Positions 5,195 through 7,483 of a DNA stretch of 7,483 bases are shown one piece after another. Position 1 is the first letter of the stretch, and every line of letters begins with the position of its first letter. Position numbers and translations under genes: made by a program. The notes below the pieces were generated by a model that ran no database searches, was not told where the DNA came from, and saw nothing but the letters and a program-made list of their open reading frames with translations. Source of the stretch: Desulfobacteraceae bacterium (GTDB lineage: Bacteria; Desulfobacterota; DSM-4660; Desulfatiglandales; Desulfatiglandaceae); contig DQZA01000290.1 in the NCBI GenBank assembly GCA_011042035.1, forward strand, positions 1-7,483. Reading direction: 5' to 3'.

Positions 5195-6097
5195 AAGAGC
5201 AATTCTTACACTTTCTTTGAGTTTGCTGAGCCCTGCCCGCGCAAAGGCCGTCTTGCCAAAGACCTGATGAAACTCCTTCTCCCCCATTTGCAAGATCTCT
5301 TCAGCGGATGGAAGGCTAATGACTGCCTTGCCTCTTTTCCTATTGAAAGGACAGACCTCCTGGCAAATGTCGCAACCAAAGAAGCGCTTCCCCATCACCT
5401 TTGCCACATCGTGGCTTAAAGGCCCCCTATGTTCAATAGTGAAGTACGACAGACACTTGCTTGAATTATGCACATAGGGGGCCTCAAGGGCCTTTGTGGG
5501 GCAGGCCTCCAGGCACTTTGTGCATGAACCACACTGGCTGTCCATTGGCTTTGGTTCATGATGCAGGATCGCCGCTGTGGTCAACACCTCGGCCAGGTAA
5601 AAGTAAGAACCATACCCTGGGATTATGAGCATGTTGTTCTTGCCAAAAAATCCAATACCAGAGGCATAGGCAAGGCTTCGCTCGAGGAGCGGTGCCGAAT
5701 CCACACAAACCCTGCTCTTGCTACCTGGAAAGAGCTCGGAAACCACCCTTGCAAGCTGCTTCCCGAGGCGCTTGACTCTCACATGGTAATCTTCACCAAG
5801 CCCTTGGGTATATCTAGCGGCCATAAGCCCATCAGGAGAAGTGGGGATATCTGGAGAATATGGATAGGCTAGAGTAATAATGGTCTTGCATCCGGCCAAG
5901 AGCATCCCTGGATCTTGCCTCAGGTTGACATACCTCGTGACCCAGTCCATGCCTCCATATCTTCTTTCAGATACCCAGGAAAGAAAGGAATCAAAATAGG
6001 GTAGGCAACTCGGGCGTGTGAATCCCACGGCAATGAAACCAAGGGACCGGGCCTTTTCTCGCAAGAATGAAGCAGAATCCATGGAATCAGAGGTCAT
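5186..6097 (-). CDS. queG: Epoxyqueuosine reductase QueG
   Basis: Catalyses the last step of queuosine synthesis, reducing epoxyqueuosine to queuosine in the tRNA anticodon using cobalamin and two [4Fe-4S] clusters. The ferredoxin-like cysteines are C189, C192, C195 and C199 (CGSCTKCLEACP) plus C215, C242, C245 and C249 (CDICQEVCP). RVCVDSAPLLERSLA (129-143) contains the expected catalytic Asp133, and GIGFFGKNN (147-155) is also conserved. At 303 residues it lacks the C-terminal HEAT-like repeats of E. coli QueG (about 379), a common short form. The start ATG 6097 overlaps the aminopeptidase gene by 11 bases. No Shine-Dalgarno sequence is seen, so coupled translation is likely. An ATG at 6082, just after the upstream stop, is an alternative start. 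The 3' end overlaps the convergent flavoprotein gene by 9 bases. Confidence 0.92.
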   Translation of the reverse strand: MTSDSMDSASFLREKARSLGFIAVGFTRPSCLPYFDSFLSWVSERRYGGMDWVTRYVNLRQDPGMLLAGCKTIITLAYPYSPDIPTSPDGLMAARYTQGLGEDYHVRVKRLGKQLARVVSELFPGSKSRVCVDSAPLLERSLAYASGIGFFGKNNMLIIPGYGSYFYLAEVLTTAAILHHEPKPMDSQCGSCTKCLEACPTKALEAPYVHNSSKCLSYFTIEHRGPLSHDVAKVMGKRFFGCDICQEVCPFNRKRGKAVISLPSAEEILQMGEKEFHQVFGKTAFARAGLSKLKESVRIALLK

Positions 6098-6959
6098 AGG
6101 GGGTTAAGCTTTCATACCCATCGACGGTCACAAGGATAGTTTGTTCGAACTGGGCAGAAAGCGACCCATCGGCGGTAACTGCGGTCCAATTGTCATCCAG
6201 GATCTTGAGGTGCCTTTTACCTAAATTGATCATGGGTTCTATGGTGAAGACCATTCCGGGAATCAGGGCTATTCCCTCGCCCCTTTTTCCATAATGTGGA
6301 ACCTGCGGTGGTTCATGAAACTTGAAGCCCACGCCATGCCCTACAAACTCCCTCACCACTGAGCAGCCTTGAGACTCGGCATATGTCTGTATGGCCCAGC
6401 CTATGTCGCCAATGGTGTTACCGGGCCTAACCTGGGCCATCCCCCTTCTGAGGCACTCCTTGGCAACCGCCACGATCTTCCTGGCTTTTGCGCTGGGCTG
6501 CCCCACGAAAAAGGTCTTGCTGGTGTCAGCATAATAACCATTCAATATGGTCGTGACATCCACGTTCACTATGTCGCCATCCTGCAATACCCTCTCTCCA
6601 GGGATACCGTGGCAGATAACCTCATTTACGGAGACACACACGCTCTTTGGAAAACCCTTGTAGTTTAGGGGAGCCGGAACGGCCCCATTTTTTATGGTGA
6701 AATCATAAACAAGCCGGTCTATTTCTTCTGTCTTCATCCCAACACGTAGGCTTGACTCAACCAGGTCTAGTGTCTTCAATGCAATGACACCAGCCCTCTT
6801 TATGGCCTTTATGTCTTTTTCATGTTTCAGCCTAATTCCATATTTCTTGAAATAGACATCCTCCAATTCACCTGGCTTTTGCTCTTCTTTCCTCATGCAG
6901 CATTTCTTGTATTTGAGCCCACTGCCGCAAGGACAAGGATCGTTTCTGCCAATCTTCAT
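6087..6959 (-). CDS. map: Type I methionine aminopeptidase with N-terminal SEC-C zinc motif
   Basis: Removes the initiator methionine from nascent proteins; cytoplasmic and ribosome-associated, with two metal ions. The N-terminal 21 residues are a SEC-C motif, GRNDPCPCGSGLKYKKCC, with C9, C11, C20 and C21. This is the zinc motif known from the SecA C-terminus, where it binds SecB and ribosomes. The catalytic domain covers about 42-290. Expected metal ligands are D134, D145, H208, E241 and E272, with H117 and H215 as the conserved catalytic histidines, so it should be active. It is 290 residues, versus about 264 for E. coli Map; the excess is the SEC-C tail. GGGAGA (6970-6975), inside the last codons of the upstream lipoprotein gene, lies 10 bases before the ATG. 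The gap to that gene is 6 bases and queG overlaps downstream, so this is the middle gene of an operon. Confidence 0.95.
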   Translation of the reverse strand: MKIGRNDPCPCGSGLKYKKCCMRKEEQKPGELEDVYFKKYGIRLKHEKDIKAIKRAGVIALKTLDLVESSLRVGMKTEEIDRLVYDFTIKNGAVPAPLNYKGFPKSVCVSVNEVICHGIPGERVLQDGDIVNVDVTTILNGYYADTSKTFFVGQPSAKARKIVAVAKECLRRGMAQVRPGNTIGDIGWAIQTYAESQGCSVVREFVGHGVGFKFHEPPQVPHYGKRGEGIALIPGMVFTIEPMINLGKRHLKILDDNWTAVTADGSLSAQFEQTILVTVDGYESLTPYDL

Positions 6960-6965
6960 AATAAT

Positions 6966-7367
6966 TCAATCTCCCGAGTCTCTATTTAGGCGCTTCAACA
7001 CAACGCTCGTCAAAATTCTTATTTCCTCCGTCTGCAACTTCCCAAGAAACCCCAGTCCCTGATCTGCCCCGAGCAAGTCTGAAAGGTGCTTGATAAGTTG
7101 CAACTTTTCCTCGCTGATCTGACACGTCTTTTCAGCAGACTTCAGCCTCGCCTCAAGTTCCTCGTTTTCCTCGATACACGCCCCGAGGTTTTCCAGGTAA
7201 AGACTTACTTGTTCCTCGAGCAACTGAATTCTAGTCTCAAGCTCAGTGACACGATCATCCTTGGATATCGCTGTTTCTTTCTCTCCAGCCATTGCACCTG
7301 GTTGGTTCCAAGAGCATGCGGCAATCACCAGGCAAATAAATACCGCTAAGTTCACACCAGGCTTCAC
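6966..7367 (-). CDS. Small coiled-coil lipoprotein of unknown function
   Basis: I do not recognise a family. With the GTG start at 7367 the 133-residue protein opens with a short signal peptide, MKPGVNLAVFICLVIAAC, whose IAAC fits a lipobox with Cys18 as the lipidated residue. The mature protein would be anchored in an envelope membrane. Residues about 36-99 are rich in E, K, L and Q in heptad-like spacing (for example VTELETRIQLLEEQV) and should form a coiled coil. A short C-terminal segment, TEEIRILTSVVLKRLNRDSG, follows. The longer open frame from 7415 would bury the signal peptide and has no good ribosome site. AAGGG at 7378-7382 lies 10 bases before the GTG. It is the first gene of the lipoprotein-map-queG operon. 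The sequence does not show why it is linked to them. Confidence 0.7.
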   Translation of the reverse strand: MKPGVNLAVFICLVIAACSWNQPGAMAGEKETAISKDDRVTELETRIQLLEEQVSLYLENLGACIEENEELEARLKSAEKTCQISEEKLQLIKHLSDLLGADQGLGFLGKLQTEEIRILTSVVLKRLNRDSGD

Positions 7368-7426
7368 GTTTCCACCACCCTTTGGTTCCCATACATTCAA
7401 GGATATTGGCAACAATCAAGGGTACC

Positions 7427-7456
7427 ATAACAAAATAACATCTCCAAATCAAACAA
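7427..7456 (-). promoter_or_regulatory. Possible weak promoter for the lipoprotein-map-queG operon
   Basis: On the minus strand TTGTTT (7456-7451) is followed after 18 bases by TGTTAT (7432-7427), in the AT-rich region upstream of the GTG at 7367. The matches are only three and four of six, so the true promoter may lie elsewhere in or beyond the remaining bases of the window. Confidence 0.2.
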
Positions 7457-7483
7457 GGTTTAGTGGCTGCAACGCACCATTTG

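Noticed and set aside
7255..7483. Additional small genes on either strand at the right edge
   Set aside because: The open frames there are shadows of the lipoprotein gene or have no ribosome site, and nothing in the last 100 bases resembles a known protein or RNA.

Overview
The window reads as a compact bacterial chromosomal segment of roughly even base composition, carrying eight recognisable genes and one lineage-specific extension. The families point to an anaerobic Gram-negative bacterium, most plausibly a Desulfobacterota (former Deltaproteobacteria) member. The clues are an AmgK-like sugar kinase with a MurU-like nucleotidyltransferase, a SEC-C-tagged methionine aminopeptidase, a small iron-sulfur flavoprotein, an oxygen-sensitive-type epoxyqueuosine reductase and a lipoprotein signal. 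That assignment is inference; there is no rRNA or other marker here. No tRNA, rRNA, CRISPR array, insertion sequence or phage gene was seen.

Left part (1-2960): a sugar-phosphate nucleotidyltransferase (+) and an APH-fold sugar kinase (+) flank a J-domain protein on the opposite strand. The kinase and the nucleotidyltransferase resemble the AmgK/MurU pair, which turns recycled MurNAc (or GlcNAc) into a UDP-sugar. If so, this is a peptidoglycan-recycling locus interrupted by a cochaperone gene.

Middle part (2960-4600): a good sigma70-type promoter drives a HIT (histidine triad) nucleotide-binding protein. Its reading frame is open for 108 codons upstream of the obvious HIT start. Both the far and the near start have their own Shine-Dalgarno sequence, so the locus could make a long fusion and a short HIT protein. 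A strong hairpin terminator separates it from a convergent HNH endonuclease-family gene. The 245-base divergent region between the HNH gene and the next gene holds a near-consensus promoter and an 8+8 base inverted repeat, TGTAATTT-N15-AAATTACA, that may be an operator.

Right part (4595-7483): an Isf-like iron-sulfur flavoprotein (+) converges, with a 9-base overlap, on a minus-strand operon. In transcription order that operon is a small coiled-coil lipoprotein, a SEC-C methionine aminopeptidase and QueG, with gaps of 6 and -11 bases. The operon links protein and tRNA maturation enzymes to a small envelope protein of unknown role.

Most of the window is housekeeping. The points most worth a second look are the N-terminal extension of the HIT protein, the split AmgK/MurU-like pair, and the inverted repeat upstream of the HNH and flavoprotein genes.
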